Below, piece by piece: positions 52,452 to 60,707 of a stretch of DNA of 64,000 bases; the stretch's first letter is position 1, and each line of letters starts with the position of its first letter. Position numbers and translations under genes: made by a program. The stretch comes from Clostridia bacterium. Its GTDB lineage: Bacteria; Bacillota; Clostridia; Oscillospirales; Acutalibacteraceae. Location: assembly GCA_017522225.1 (NCBI GenBank), contig JAFWZR010000013.1, positions 141,419 through 205,418 on the forward strand, written 5' to 3'. The notes below the pieces were generated by a model that did no database searches, was not told the DNA's origin, and was given only the letters and a program-made list of their open reading frames with translations.

Positions 52452-53917
52452 TTATTTTGCGATTTTGAGGAAATTCTTATAAGCCTCTTCCCACTTGTCC
52501 ACTTCTGCAGGTACATAGGTTTTAAGCTCGGATGAATCCGCAACAATCTTTCTTGCCTCACTTATGGAAGCAACAGCATCTGCTGACATAAGCTGAACTG
52601 CAACGTTGCCCATAACGGTAGCCTCAATCGGACCTGCCTTAACAGTACGGTTACAGGAGTTTGCGGTAAGCTGACAAAGGAGTGTATCCTTTGTACCGCC
52701 GCCGATAACGTGTATTACGGGGTAATCACGCTCAGTGCATTCGCAAAGCTTTTCGAATGTGAGCTTATACTTCATTGCAAGACTTTCGTAGATGCAGCGC
52801 ATAATCTCGCCGACTGTCTGCGGAACATACTGTCCTGTCTTCTCGCAGAACTCCTGAACGCGCTTCGGAATGTTACCGTGAGGTACAAACTCGGGTGCAT
52901 CGGGATCGATGAAGCATTTGAACGGCTCAGCCGCAAGAGCTATTTTTTCAAGATCGGCGTAAGAATAATCCTCACCCTGTCTCTGCCAATGACGGCGGCT
53001 TTCCTGAATGAGCCAGAGTCCGATGATGTTCTTAAGGAAGCCGACAGTATCACCAAAACCGCCCTCGTTTGTTATGTTGATGTTGAGTGAGGTTTCGTTG
53101 ACAATCGGTTTTTCGAGCTCTGTGCCGAACAGCGACCATGTGCCGCTTGAAAGGAATGCAAAGTTGCCGCTTTCACACGGTACGGATGTGATTGCCGATT
53201 GTGTGTCGTGACCGCATACGGAGATGACGGGAACAGGATCAACACCGCATTCCTCGCAGATTTCGGAAGTGAGTGTACCAAGCACGGTGCCCGGCTTTAC
53301 AAGGGGTGCAAAGATGTCTTCCTTGATACCGAAGGCCTCAAGAAGTTCCTTTGACCAGCTGCCTGTCTGAAGATCGATAATCTGTGATGTGGATGCAATT
53401 GAATACTCGGCACACATCTTGCCGGTAAGCATATATGCAAAAAGGTCGGGCATAAAGAGCATTTTATCTGCACGCTCGAGCATCCACGGTCTGTATTTTT
53501 TGAGTGAAATAAGCTGGAACAAGGTATTGAGCTCCATAAACTGAATACCTGTAATACCGTAGATTTTTTCCTTCGGCAATGTCTTGAAGGACTCTTCAAC
53601 AAGACCTGCCGTTCTTGTATCACGGTAGTGGATGGGGTTTCCATAAGCTTGCCCTCAGCATCAATAAGGCCGAAGTCAACACCCCAAGTATCTATACCGA
53701 TGCTGTCAAAGCCACCTGCCATACGGGCCTTGATGATGCCCTGCTTGATCTCGTGGAAAAGACGAAGGACATCCCAATAAACCGTACCGCCGACACTTAC
53801 GGGATCGTTAGAGAAGCGGTGAACCTCTTCAAGAGTGATTTTCTCACCGTCGAAGCAACCGATAATCGCACGTCCGCTTGAAGCACCGAAGTCAAAAGCG
53901 AGAACTCTTTTAGTCAT
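52452..53917 (-). pseudogene. Rhamnulokinase/fuculokinase (FGGY family) with a frameshift
   Basis: The N-terminal part reads LAFDFGASSGRAIIG, SIGIDTWGVDFGLIDAEGKLME, then the frame fails at 53638-53641. One missing base in a run (GAAACCCC where GAAAACCCC would restore the frame) explains it. The other frame continues NPIHYRDTRTAGLVEESF, GIQFMELNTLFQL, NITNEGGFGDT, HVIGGGTKDTLLCQ to a normal end, giving an intact kinase of about 488 aa if corrected. The sequence is RhaB-like, but the fucose operon suggests L-fuculose phosphorylation. It overlaps fucU by 8 nt (ATGACTAA). Either a recent mutation or a sequencing error; the rest is undamaged. Confidence 0.9.
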
Positions 53918-54338
53918 TGATTACAACACCTTTTTGAAGAATAATGTTTGCGTAAATTGCTGTTTCGCCTGTTGCAATGATTGCAAAAGCACCCTTTGCC
54001 TTATCGTAGAAATCGAAACGCTCAACGAGCTCGATGCCCTTGTCGCCTTCGTTCTTTTCGATGATGTCCTTGTAAACTGCCCAGATTTCGGGACGGTTGT
54101 CCGGATCACCGTTATCCATAAGGCCGACGGGATTCTCAACATAGGTGTCAAGCGGCATAAGCTTGAGGATAGCGTCAAGAATTTCGGGTACACCGTGACC
54201 GTCGCAACGGATAAGACGCTTTGCGTTTGTTGCTGCAGGGAAATTGCCGTCACCGATTACGAGGTAATCACCGTGACCCATTTCCATAAGAGTTTTTAAA
54301 AGCTCGGGTGAAAGCACCGAGGGAATGTTTTTAAGCAT
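53910..54338 (-). CDS. fucU: L-fucose mutarotase
   Basis: 142 aa of the RbsD/FucU family, interconverting alpha and beta anomers of L-fucose so the isomerase is supplied. Visible: LLKTLMEMGHGDYLVIGDGNFPA with the catalytic histidine, RCDGHGVPEILDAIL, and AVYKDIIEK. It is the first gene of the fucose operon and overlaps the kinase gene by 8 nt. A TATAAT lies upstream on the minus strand (near 54391-54401), but no convincing -35 box. Confidence 0.93.
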   Translation of the reverse strand: MLKNIPSVLSPELLKTLMEMGHGDYLVIGDGNFPAATNAKRLIRCDGHGVPEILDAILKLMPLDTYVENPVGLMDNGDPDNRPEIWAVYKDIIEKNEGDKGIELVERFDFYDKAKGAFAIIATGETAIYANIILQKGVVIND

Positions 54339-54489
54339 AACAATTCTCCTTATTTCAAGATTTTAAATGGCTAAAAATCACCTATTCTATGATATTATAC
54401 AATATCAGATTATAAAAATAAAGTAAATTACTTGAAAAACTTGCATAAATTTGCTTTAATGTTTTTATAAGATTTTCGAGGTGATAACA

Positions 54490-56019
54490 TTGTTTGCAAG
54501 GGTTAACAGTTTAGGAATATACGGTATGGAGGTTTTCCCCGTAACCGTTGAAGCTGACATCTCAGGCGGTCTGCCGAGATTTGATGTTGTCGGTCTCCCC
54601 GACTCTGCCGTCAGCGAATCGCGGGACAGAGTTCATTCGGCAATCAAAAACTGCGGTTTTACCTTCCCTGTCAGCCGTATCACCGTCAACCTTGCCCCTG
54701 CCGACAGGCGGAAAGAGGGACCAATTTACGACCTTGCAATGTTTATCACTCTGTTGCTTGCATCCGAGCAGCTTGACGCAGACACAAACGGCTATGCCTT
54801 TCTCGGTGAGCTTTCTCTTGACGGTAAAATCCGTCACGTCAACGGTGTTCTGCCGATGGTTATAAGTGCATGTCAGAACGGATTTCACAGTATTTTTGTC
54901 CCTGCCGTCAACGCCAATGAGGCGGCCGTTGTTGAGGGTATCAAAGTGCTTCCGGCAGACAGTGTTACGCAGGTTATTGACCACCTGAAGAGCCTTTATA
55001 AAATCGAGCCTGCAGTACCCAATAACGAGAATGATGATGACACATTTCTTTATATGCCCGACTTTGCCGATGTCAAAGGACAGTTTGAGGCAAAGCGCGC
55101 ACTCGAGGTTGCTGCTGCAGGCGGTCACAACACGCTGATGATAGGCAGTCCGGGTACAGGCAAAAGTATGCTTGCAAAAAGAATTCCGTCAATACTTCCC
55201 TCAATGACATTCGAGGAAAGCCTTGAAACAACAAAGATTTATTCAATCGCAGGAGCGCTCAAGGGTAAGTCACAACTGATCACATCGCGTCCGTTCCGCT
55301 CCCCTCATCACACGGTTTCGACCGTAGGACTTTCGGGCGGCGGAGCAATACCGAAGCCGGGTGAGCTTTCACTTGCGCACAACGGTGTGCTTTTCCTTGA
55401 TGAATTGCCCGAATTTTCAAGACAGTCAATGGAAATCATGCGTCAGCCCCTTGAAGACGGAAAAATTACAATTTCCCGTGCATCGGGTACGTCGAGCTAT
55501 CCGTGTTCGGTTATGCTCGTTTGTGCAATGAATCCCTGCCCGTGCGGATATTACGGTCATCCCGTCAGGGAATGCACCTGCCGTGACGGGGCGGCATCAA
55601 GATATCTTTCAAAGGTCAGCGGACCGTTGCTTGACCGTATTGACATTCACATTGAAGTGCCTTCCGTGGATTTTGAAAAGCTCGCAGATGTTAAAAAGGG
55701 TGAGCCGTCGGCAAAAATTAAGGAAAGAATTGAAGCTGCAAGAAAAATTCAGCAGGAAAGACTCAGGGGTACAGCCGCCAACTGCAACGCACAGATGAAT
55801 TCTGCAATGACACGGGAGTTCTGCGTTGCAACCGATGATGCAATGAAAATGCTTCAGATGGCTTTTGACAAGCTCGGACTTTCTGCCCGTGCCTATGATA
55901 AAATTCTGCGTGTGGCAAGGACAATTGCTGACCTCGGCAATTCCGAAATCATTCAAGCGACACACATCGCAGAGGCAATCCAGTACCGTTCGCTCGACAG
56001 AAAATTCTGGAATAAATAA
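54490..56019 (+). CDS. comM: ComM/YifB family Mg-chelatase-like AAA+ ATPase
   Basis: 509 aa. N-terminal Lon-protease-like domain (ARVNSLGIYGMEVFPVTVEADI, GLPRFDVVGLPDSAVSESRDRV), then an AAA+ domain with Walker A IGSPGTGKSMLAKR, PFRSPHHTVS, Walker B GVLFLDELPEFSR, and the ACNPCPCGYYGHP-type cysteine segment (MNPCPCGYYGH), and a C-terminal chelatase domain. In naturally competent bacteria ComM is a branch-migration helicase. I prefer TTG at 54490, with GAGGTG 6 nt upstream, over GTG at 54481, which is itself part of that ribosome site. Confidence 0.92.
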   Translation: MFARVNSLGIYGMEVFPVTVEADISGGLPRFDVVGLPDSAVSESRDRVHSAIKNCGFTFPVSRITVNLAPADRRKEGPIYDLAMFITLLLASEQLDADTNGYAFLGELSLDGKIRHVNGVLPMVISACQNGFHSIFVPAVNANEAAVVEGIKVLPADSVTQVIDHLKSLYKIEPAVPNNENDDDTFLYMPDFADVKGQFEAKRALEVAAAGGHNTLMIGSPGTGKSMLAKRIPSILPSMTFEESLETTKIYSIAGALKGKSQLITSRPFRSPHHTVSTVGLSGGGAIPKPGELSLAHNGVLFLDELPEFSRQSMEIMRQPLEDGKITISRASGTSSYPCSVMLVCAMNPCPCGYYGHPVRECTCRDGAASRYLSKVSGPLLDRIDIHIEVPSVDFEKLADVKKGEPSAKIKERIEAARKIQQERLRGTAANCNAQMNSAMTREFCVATDDAMKMLQMAFDKLGLSARAYDKILRVARTIADLGNSEIIQATHIAEAIQYRSLDRKFWNK

Positions 56020-56029
56020 AAAATTACTG

Positions 56030-56058
56030 TTGACAAACACTTTTTCGGGGTGTATCAT
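56030..56058 (+). promoter_or_regulatory. Promoter of the TPP riboswitch-thiT unit
   Basis: TTGACA (56030-56035), 17-bp spacer, TATCAT (56053-56058), 11 bp after the comM stop. Confidence 0.8.
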
Positions 56059-56069
56059 AAGACAAAATC

Positions 56070-56147
56070 AAATACAGGGGTGCTGTGCAAACGGCTGAGA
56101 TTATACCCTATAACCTGATGCGGATAATGCCGACGTAGGAAGATATT
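56070..56147 (+). ncRNA. TPP riboswitch (THI element) aptamer
   Basis: The conserved pieces appear in order: AGGGGTGC, GGCTGAGATTATACCC, AACCTGATGCGGATAATGCC, GACGTAGGAA. This is the thiamine pyrophosphate aptamer. It precedes a hairpin terminator and thiT, so ligand binding should lower transporter expression by termination. Confidence 0.96.
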
Positions 56148-56163
56148 GTTATACAAAAACTTT

Positions 56164-56200
56164 AACGCTCGGTTTAGCTGACCGAGCGTTTTCCGTTTTT
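56164..56200 (+). terminator. Riboswitch-controlled terminator
   Basis: A 10-bp perfect stem AACGCTCGGT / ACCGAGCGTT followed by TTCCGTTTTT, between the TPP aptamer and thiT. Confidence 0.85.
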
Positions 56201-56301
56201 CTGACAATCCCGGGAATGTCAGAAGCGATTTGTGTTTTCGTTTCGGGTATGGGTTAATTACGCCTGAAGCAGACCCTCTGTTGACTGATATAAGCAGTCA
56301 G
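56201..56301 (+). other. Leader hairpins ahead of thiT
   Basis: Two further inverted repeats lie in the leader. 56201-56222 is a 22-nt near-palindrome with arms CTGACA / TGTCAG around TCCCGGGA. 56282-56300 has TGACTG / CAGTCA just before the GGAAAGGAG ribosome site of thiT. Their roles are unknown; the second could affect translation. Confidence 0.5.
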
Positions 56302-56320
56302 GAAAGGAGTTTTAAAAGTT

Positions 56321-56968
56321 ATGAATAATACAAACAAGCTGAATGGCAACACATTCAGACTTACTGTCAGCGCAATTATGGTTGCGATGTCAACCGTGCT
56401 GTCCTTTATCAAGTTCAGCGAACTGCCGTACGGTGGTTCGGTCACACTTTTCAGCTTTGTGCCGATTCTTTTTGTCGGCTATGCTTACGGTTTTAAATGG
56501 GGCATAAGTGCAGGTATCGTTTACGGAATACTGCAGACCGTTTTCGGCATTTCGGGTGCAGTTGCGGGTGCAGGCTTTGCGTGGTATCAGGTGCTTTTAT
56601 GTGCCATGCTTGACTACATCGTTGCGGGTGCAATGCTCGGTTTAGGCGGTGTTTTCAAAAAAGCTATCAGAAATCCTCAGATTTCATTCGGTGCAGGTGC
56701 ATTGTTCGCCTGTGTGCTCAAGTATATTTCGCATTTTCTTTCGGGTTACATCCTTTTCGGAACTTATGCTGAATGGTTTTTCACCGAGGGCGGCGGTATG
56801 GACTACGGCGCAGGTATTCTTTCAGCGTATTCTGGCAACACTTTGAGTGTTGTATATTCGCTGATTTACAATGCTTCGTTTATGCTTCCCGAAACGGTTA
56901 TAACGGTCATTATGGCTTGTATCATCATATCCGTTAAGCCGCTCAGAAGCGCGTGCGGAATCAAATAA
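56321..56968 (+). CDS. thiT: ECF-type thiamine transporter S component
   Basis: 215 aa with about six membrane helices. The family motif area is recognisable: LSFIKFSELPYGGSVTLFSFVPILFVGYAYGFKWGI, then GAGFAWYQVLLCAMLDYIVA and the tryptophan-rich YAEWFFTEGGG loop. ThiT binds thiamine and works with the shared EcfA/A'/T energy module, encoded elsewhere. The TPP riboswitch supports the assignment. The ribosome site is AAAGGAG. Confidence 0.95.
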   Translation: MNNTNKLNGNTFRLTVSAIMVAMSTVLSFIKFSELPYGGSVTLFSFVPILFVGYAYGFKWGISAGIVYGILQTVFGISGAVAGAGFAWYQVLLCAMLDYIVAGAMLGLGGVFKKAIRNPQISFGAGALFACVLKYISHFLSGYILFGTYAEWFFTEGGGMDYGAGILSAYSGNTLSVVYSLIYNASFMLPETVITVIMACIIISVKPLRSACGIK

Positions 56969-56974
56969 AAATCT

Positions 56975-57010
56975 AAGGGACTGAATTTACTGCGAATTCA
57001 GTCCCTTTTT
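56975..57010. terminator. Terminator after thiT
   Basis: A 13-bp perfect stem AAGGGACTGAATT / AATTCAGTCCCTT followed by TTT; shared with the convergent DUF4177 gene. Confidence 0.87.
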
Positions 57011-57011
57011 C

Positions 57012-57218
57012 TTATTCTTCTTTTTCAAAAATCAGATCAAGCTCCTGGATATGTCCGGTGCCTCTTTGTCTTGTCGGGATATAGCCTACATATCGCCAAC
57101 CGTCCTTTGCTCTTTTTTCGATGATGGACTTGTAGTCAGCAATGCCGTAGGAGTTGCCGTTAAACATTCCCCAGCCGTCCATTTCACAGCTTACGGATTC
57201 ATATTCATATCTGAACAT
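57012..57218 (-). CDS. DUF4177-like small protein
   Basis: 68 aa: FRYEYESVSCEMDG, then YKSIIEKRAKDGWRYVGYIPTRQ, ending ELDLIFEKE. The pattern of a short strand, a helix ending in DGWxxVG and a final strand with IFE is that of DUF4177. Function unknown. ATG at 57218 has AAGGAG 8 nt upstream. It is the last gene of the run starting at 59669. Confidence 0.7.
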   Translation of the reverse strand: MFRYEYESVSCEMDGWGMFNGNSYGIADYKSIIEKRAKDGWRYVGYIPTRQRGTGHIQELDLIFEKEE

Positions 57219-57265
57219 AGAAAAGTCTCCTTTTTGAAGTAACACTATGCTTCGTTTTCTGTCAC

Positions 57266-57823
57266 TTATTCCACATATCCTATTCCGTCTTCAAGCTCCT
57301 GCACCATTTGATTCTTCTTTTGCGAATCTATGTTCCCGCCGAGAGTATATGAATAATCATATACGGGATGACTTTCCATAAGCTTTCGGTTCTTTTCCAG
57401 ATAATCCTCCAGTGTGCAGATAAATCTTGCAGGATTTCCTGCATAAACCGTATTGTCAGGAACATCTTTAGTAACAACACTGCCTGTGCCGATGATACAG
57501 TTATCTCCTATTTTTACATTCGGCATAACAGTTACATCCGCGCCTAAAAATGTGTTGTTGCCTATGCTGATTCTTCCGATTTTGGTATATCCCAGATGAT
57601 TCTTTGTGCTTGCATCATGTGCCAACAGGTATACATTCGGAGCAAAAACAACATTATCACCGATTGATATAAGCCAACAGTGAGATACATCTATTCTGGG
57701 TTTTTCTGCACGGAAATTTTTTCCGACCTTCATTCCCATATCAACCATATCTGAAATTGTCGGCCCGTAATCTACACCAAGCCACGAACGGATGATATTC
57801 CGAATTTTTCTCAGCAGATTCAT
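57266..57823 (-). CDS. Hexapeptide-repeat (LbH) acyltransferase
   Basis: 185 aa. A left-handed beta-helix is visible as hexapeptide repeats: ISIGDNVVFAPNVYL, RISIGNNTFLGADVTVMPNVKIGDNCIIGTGSVVTKDVPDNTVYAGNPAR. The catalytic histidine lies in LLAHDAST. It resembles maltose/galactoside O-acetyltransferases and capsule acetyltransferases; the acceptor is unknown. ATG at 57823 is 8 nt after GGAGG. It lies 47 bp after the nitroreductase gene. Confidence 0.9.
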   Translation of the reverse strand: MNLLRKIRNIIRSWLGVDYGPTISDMVDMGMKVGKNFRAEKPRIDVSHCWLISIGDNVVFAPNVYLLAHDASTKNHLGYTKIGRISIGNNTFLGADVTVMPNVKIGDNCIIGTGSVVTKDVPDNTVYAGNPARFICTLEDYLEKNRKLMESHPVYDYSYTLGGNIDSQKKNQMVQELEDGIGYVE

Positions 57824-57870
57824 TTGTTTTTCCTCCAAAAACTAAAATACAGTTATATCTCGCGGAGTGA

Positions 57871-58413
57871 TTATTTTATAACCTTGATTCTGTCATCAAA
57901 TCTCGGCTTCATTTCGGGTTTTTCGTCAGGATATCCGACTGCAATTGCGATAAGGAATTTATACTCCTCGGGAATATCCCAGGCACGCTTCCACTTGTTG
58001 CCCTGCTCGTTGCCGTCTGCAAAAAGTGCGCCTACGCTTGCGATGATACAGGTACCGAGTCCCATACCCTCCGCCGCGATACAGATATTCTCACACATAA
58101 TACCGCCGTCCATATAGCTTTCACCCTCGGCAAAAAGCACAATAAAGGTCGGTGCATTGTGATAAACGGGATTTGTATCCCAACGAGTGTATGCTGGTGT
58201 GTCGTAGCCGACAAGCTCCTTGAAATCTGTGTTCATTTGCTTGAGCATACCGGCATTCTGAACAAAACGCACGTGGCATGGCTGACCGTTTCTTCCGCTC
58301 GGAGCACGGAGTGCCGCCTGCATAAGCGCATCCAGCTGCTCATCCGTAATCTGCTCGGGTTTATATTCGCGGATTGTCTGTCTTTTAAGAATAGTTTTCA
58401 TTACCTCGTTCAT
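57871..58413 (-). CDS. Nitroreductase family protein
   Basis: 180 aa FMN-dependent oxidoreductase. Visible: ILKRQTIREYKPEQI at the start (RxxR FMN-binding), ALRAPSGRNGQPCHVRFV, DGGIMCENICIAAEGMGLGTC, and the C-terminal AIAVGYPDEKP. It reduces quinones, nitro compounds or other substrates with NAD(P)H; the physiological one is unknown. ATG at 58413 has GAGGTG 6 nt upstream. It starts 5 bp after the membrane-tailed phosphoesterase gene. Confidence 0.92.
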   Translation of the reverse strand: MNEVMKTILKRQTIREYKPEQITDEQLDALMQAALRAPSGRNGQPCHVRFVQNAGMLKQMNTDFKELVGYDTPAYTRWDTNPVYHNAPTFIVLFAEGESYMDGGIMCENICIAAEGMGLGTCIIASVGALFADGNEQGNKWKRAWDIPEEYKFLIAIAVGYPDEKPEMKPRFDDRIKVIK

Positions 58414-58418
58414 TGCGC

Positions 58419-59669
58419 TCACCTCATATTAGTTTTTATGATTTTATCTCTTAATATTTTATTATAAATAAGTCCTGCAGGAATATAAATTGCCGTTGCA
58501 ACGGCAATTGCCGTAAGCAGGCCTGTTACAAAAGCCGCACTCACAAAGTTGTATATAAGCACAAGTGCAACTATAACGGGAACAACCACAGCAAGAATCT
58601 TTGCCGCAAACGGGCCTGCCGCTGACGGATTGCACGGTGACCAATAGGAAAATGCATTTTTGAACGGTGCGGTTTTTATCTTGCTGCAGCAATCCTTATA
58701 GTTGAGAGAATATGTTTTGTAATTCTTCACATCATTCTCATCGAACTCAAACACACGGAAAGCTCTGTGCTTTGTGCCGTAGGAGTTATAACCCATACCG
58801 GGACAATAGCCAAGGTCGATGCCGTCCACCTTACCTGCAAAGGAATTGTAGTGGTCATGACCGAAGTACATAGCAAAGACATCACCCTGAGCCATTATAG
58901 CATCAAACTGCTTTGTGCCGAGTGTCATTGACGGAGTCTCGCCGTATGTATAGTTATGGAAAAGCTTTTCTTCATCAAGAATCCAGTATCTGCTGTTATC
59001 CTTTACAAAGTCACATTCCGCTCCCTTTGTTCCCTTCGGCACTTCCTTGAAAAGTCCCATAATATTGCTGACGGGAATATGCTGAAAAACCATTGACGGC
59101 ACAAACTCACCGCCGTTTTCAGCCTTGAGCTGTTCACCGACTTTTCTGTACCAGTCAAGCTGTTTGTCGTTCACTCCCTCAAAGCCGACATTTTTCGTTT
59201 TTGAATGGGTATCCATAACATAAAAATTGAGAGCTGTTCTTTTTCCGTCAGATGAACGTACAGGCACATTGAACGTACCGACATCGGGTCTGCCGTCGTT
59301 GATATCGTCAAAGCAGATGCAGTTTTTAAGAGTAGCGTAAATCTTTGCCTGCTCCTCATTCGGAACGCCTGTCTCACGGTCGTGATTGCCGAATGTGAGA
59401 ACATACGGAATGTTATGCTTTTCGATAACGCTGAAAAGACCGCGGATTGCTTTTTCAACATTTGCCTTTGCTTTGTCACCCTTGCCCCACGCTCCGACAA
59501 CATCAAGCTGGTCACCCGTAATAATTATGAAATCGGGCTTGACCTTTTCGATTGCCGCATCAACGAAGCGGAGTGTGTCAACACTTGTATTTTTAGTATC
59601 CTGCAGATCCGAAATCTGCATAACCTTCAATTGGCCGTTTTTGAATCTGATTTTATCCTTAAGGCTCAT
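58419..59669 (-). CDS. Metallophosphoesterase with C-terminal membrane helices
   Basis: 416 aa. Metal motifs: MQISDLQD (a D-x-Q instead of the usual DxH), IITGDQLD, LTFGNHDRE, VFQHIPVSN, YFGHDHYNSF. The last 70 residues hold two hydrophobic helices (ILAVVVPVIVALVLIYNFV and VTGLLTAIAVATAIYIPAGLIY), tethering it to the membrane by its tail. No signal peptide, so the enzyme domain is probably cytoplasmic. ATG at 59669 has AGAGGTG 6 nt upstream. It heads the run to nitroreductase, acyltransferase and DUF4177. Confidence 0.87.
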   Translation of the reverse strand: MSLKDKIRFKNGQLKVMQISDLQDTKNTSVDTLRFVDAAIEKVKPDFIIITGDQLDVVGAWGKGDKAKANVEKAIRGLFSVIEKHNIPYVLTFGNHDRETGVPNEEQAKIYATLKNCICFDDINDGRPDVGTFNVPVRSSDGKRTALNFYVMDTHSKTKNVGFEGVNDKQLDWYRKVGEQLKAENGGEFVPSMVFQHIPVSNIMGLFKEVPKGTKGAECDFVKDNSRYWILDEEKLFHNYTYGETPSMTLGTKQFDAIMAQGDVFAMYFGHDHYNSFAGKVDGIDLGYCPGMGYNSYGTKHRAFRVFEFDENDVKNYKTYSLNYKDCCSKIKTAPFKNAFSYWSPCNPSAAGPFAAKILAVVVPVIVALVLIYNFVSAAFVTGLLTAIAVATAIYIPAGLIYNKILRDKIIKTNMR

Positions 59670-59721
59670 CGGTATCACCTCTTACAGGAAGTTTATCATA
59701 ATTCTGTTTTAAAAGCAATAA

Positions 59722-59747
59722 AAAACGCTTCCCGCGGGAAGCGTTTT
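59722..59747 (-). terminator. Terminator of the sigma/anti-sigma operon
   Basis: A 12-bp perfect stem AAAACGCTTCCC / GGGAAGCGTTTT with a 2-nt loop (closing pairs open in practice), followed by T on the minus strand. Confidence 0.82.
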
Positions 59748-59753
59748 ACTGTT

Positions 59754-60707
59754 TTATTCAATTACTTTCCCTGTGCTGTCGGTTTTCTCAACAGCGAATA
59801 CTCCTAAAATCTGCGGCGGATAAGACTCAGCTACCACCCCGTCAAATTCAATCCTAAGATAATCCCCCGCCTTGTAATCGGGACATTTGCCAATATCCGT
59901 GTTCACAACCACCTTATCGGACGACATAAAACGCTGATTGCCGGTGTCAGTCACTAAAAGAAGACTGCTCTTCTCGTATTTTTCGATAACCTTACCGACA
60001 AAATAAGAATGTTCTATAGGTGCTGTCGGCCACCAGTCACCAAGGCCGTCGTTTTCTTCATAAAGGAAGAAGAAGTATCCGTGTTCATTATCAGCTTTAA
60101 ATTTTTTAAGCTCATCTTCTTTTACAAGCATTGTAAACACTGCAAAATTCCATTGATCATTAGCAACTTCAAGTGCCGAAGAATATCCCCAATCAAAAAA
60201 TTTATCCGCAATTTTTGCAAGCTCATCTTTTCCCTGAAGCATTTTCCCGTCTTCAAACACGCGGACAACGATTCTGTAAATCACCTTGTCATCGTATTCT
60301 TCAAGAGCCGCATTCAAAGGGATTGAAAAGTAATACTTCCCGTTTTCCGGCAACGCATAACAAGCAGAAGCGGATACTTCTTCGTATGACGAAATCAATG
60401 TAAGCCTTTCACCGTTTTCCATTGTCACCGTGTCTGAACCTGCCGGCTGAAAAACACCGTTTTCCTCCTGTGTCGGCTCTTCCTCGCCCGGTCCGTATGT
60501 GTCCTTAATTCCCGGGTATATCGCATCTTCTGCCTGTTGCACCTGAGGTGTGAACAACCCACTCTGCCATAAACCGACACCGACAAGAACTGCCATACAC
60601 AGGCACAGCAGACTGATTGCAATTCTTTTTCTCTTTCTTTTTTGCTCTTTTGCAAATTCGTCTCGACGGCGGAAAACATCGTCTGCCATTTCGTTATAAT
60701 TCTTCAT
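59754..60707 (-). CDS. Putative membrane anti-sigma factor with DUF3221-like C terminus
   Basis: 317 aa. A basic cytoplasmic N terminus (MKNYNEMADDVFRRRDEFAKEQKRKRKR), one membrane helix (AISLLCLCMAVLVGVGLW, about 32-50) and a large outside domain. The last 80 residues (YFVGKVIEKYEKSSLLLVTD, YKAGDYLRIEFDG) resemble DUF3221. Its start lies 14 nt inside the sigma gene, so the two are translationally coupled; this position and the topology support an anti-sigma role, though no zinc-binding or canonical anti-sigma motif is seen. ATG at 60707 is 8 nt after GGAGG. Confidence 0.75.
   Translation of the reverse strand: MKNYNEMADDVFRRRDEFAKEQKRKRKRIAISLLCLCMAVLVGVGLWQSGLFTPQVQQAEDAIYPGIKDTYGPGEEEPTQEENGVFQPAGSDTVTMENGERLTLISSYEEVSASACYALPENGKYYFSIPLNAALEEYDDKVIYRIVVRVFEDGKMLQGKDELAKIADKFFDWGYSSALEVANDQWNFAVFTMLVKEDELKKFKADNEHGYFFFLYEENDGLGDWWPTAPIEHSYFVGKVIEKYEKSSLLLVTDTGNQRFMSSDKVVVNTDIGKCPDYKAGDYLRIEFDGVVAESYPPQILGVFAVEKTDSTGKVIE

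Noticed and set aside
56216-56257. Possible 13-codon leader peptide before thiT
   Set aside because: No ribosome site at proper spacing and no regulatory codon pattern; the riboswitch already explains control.
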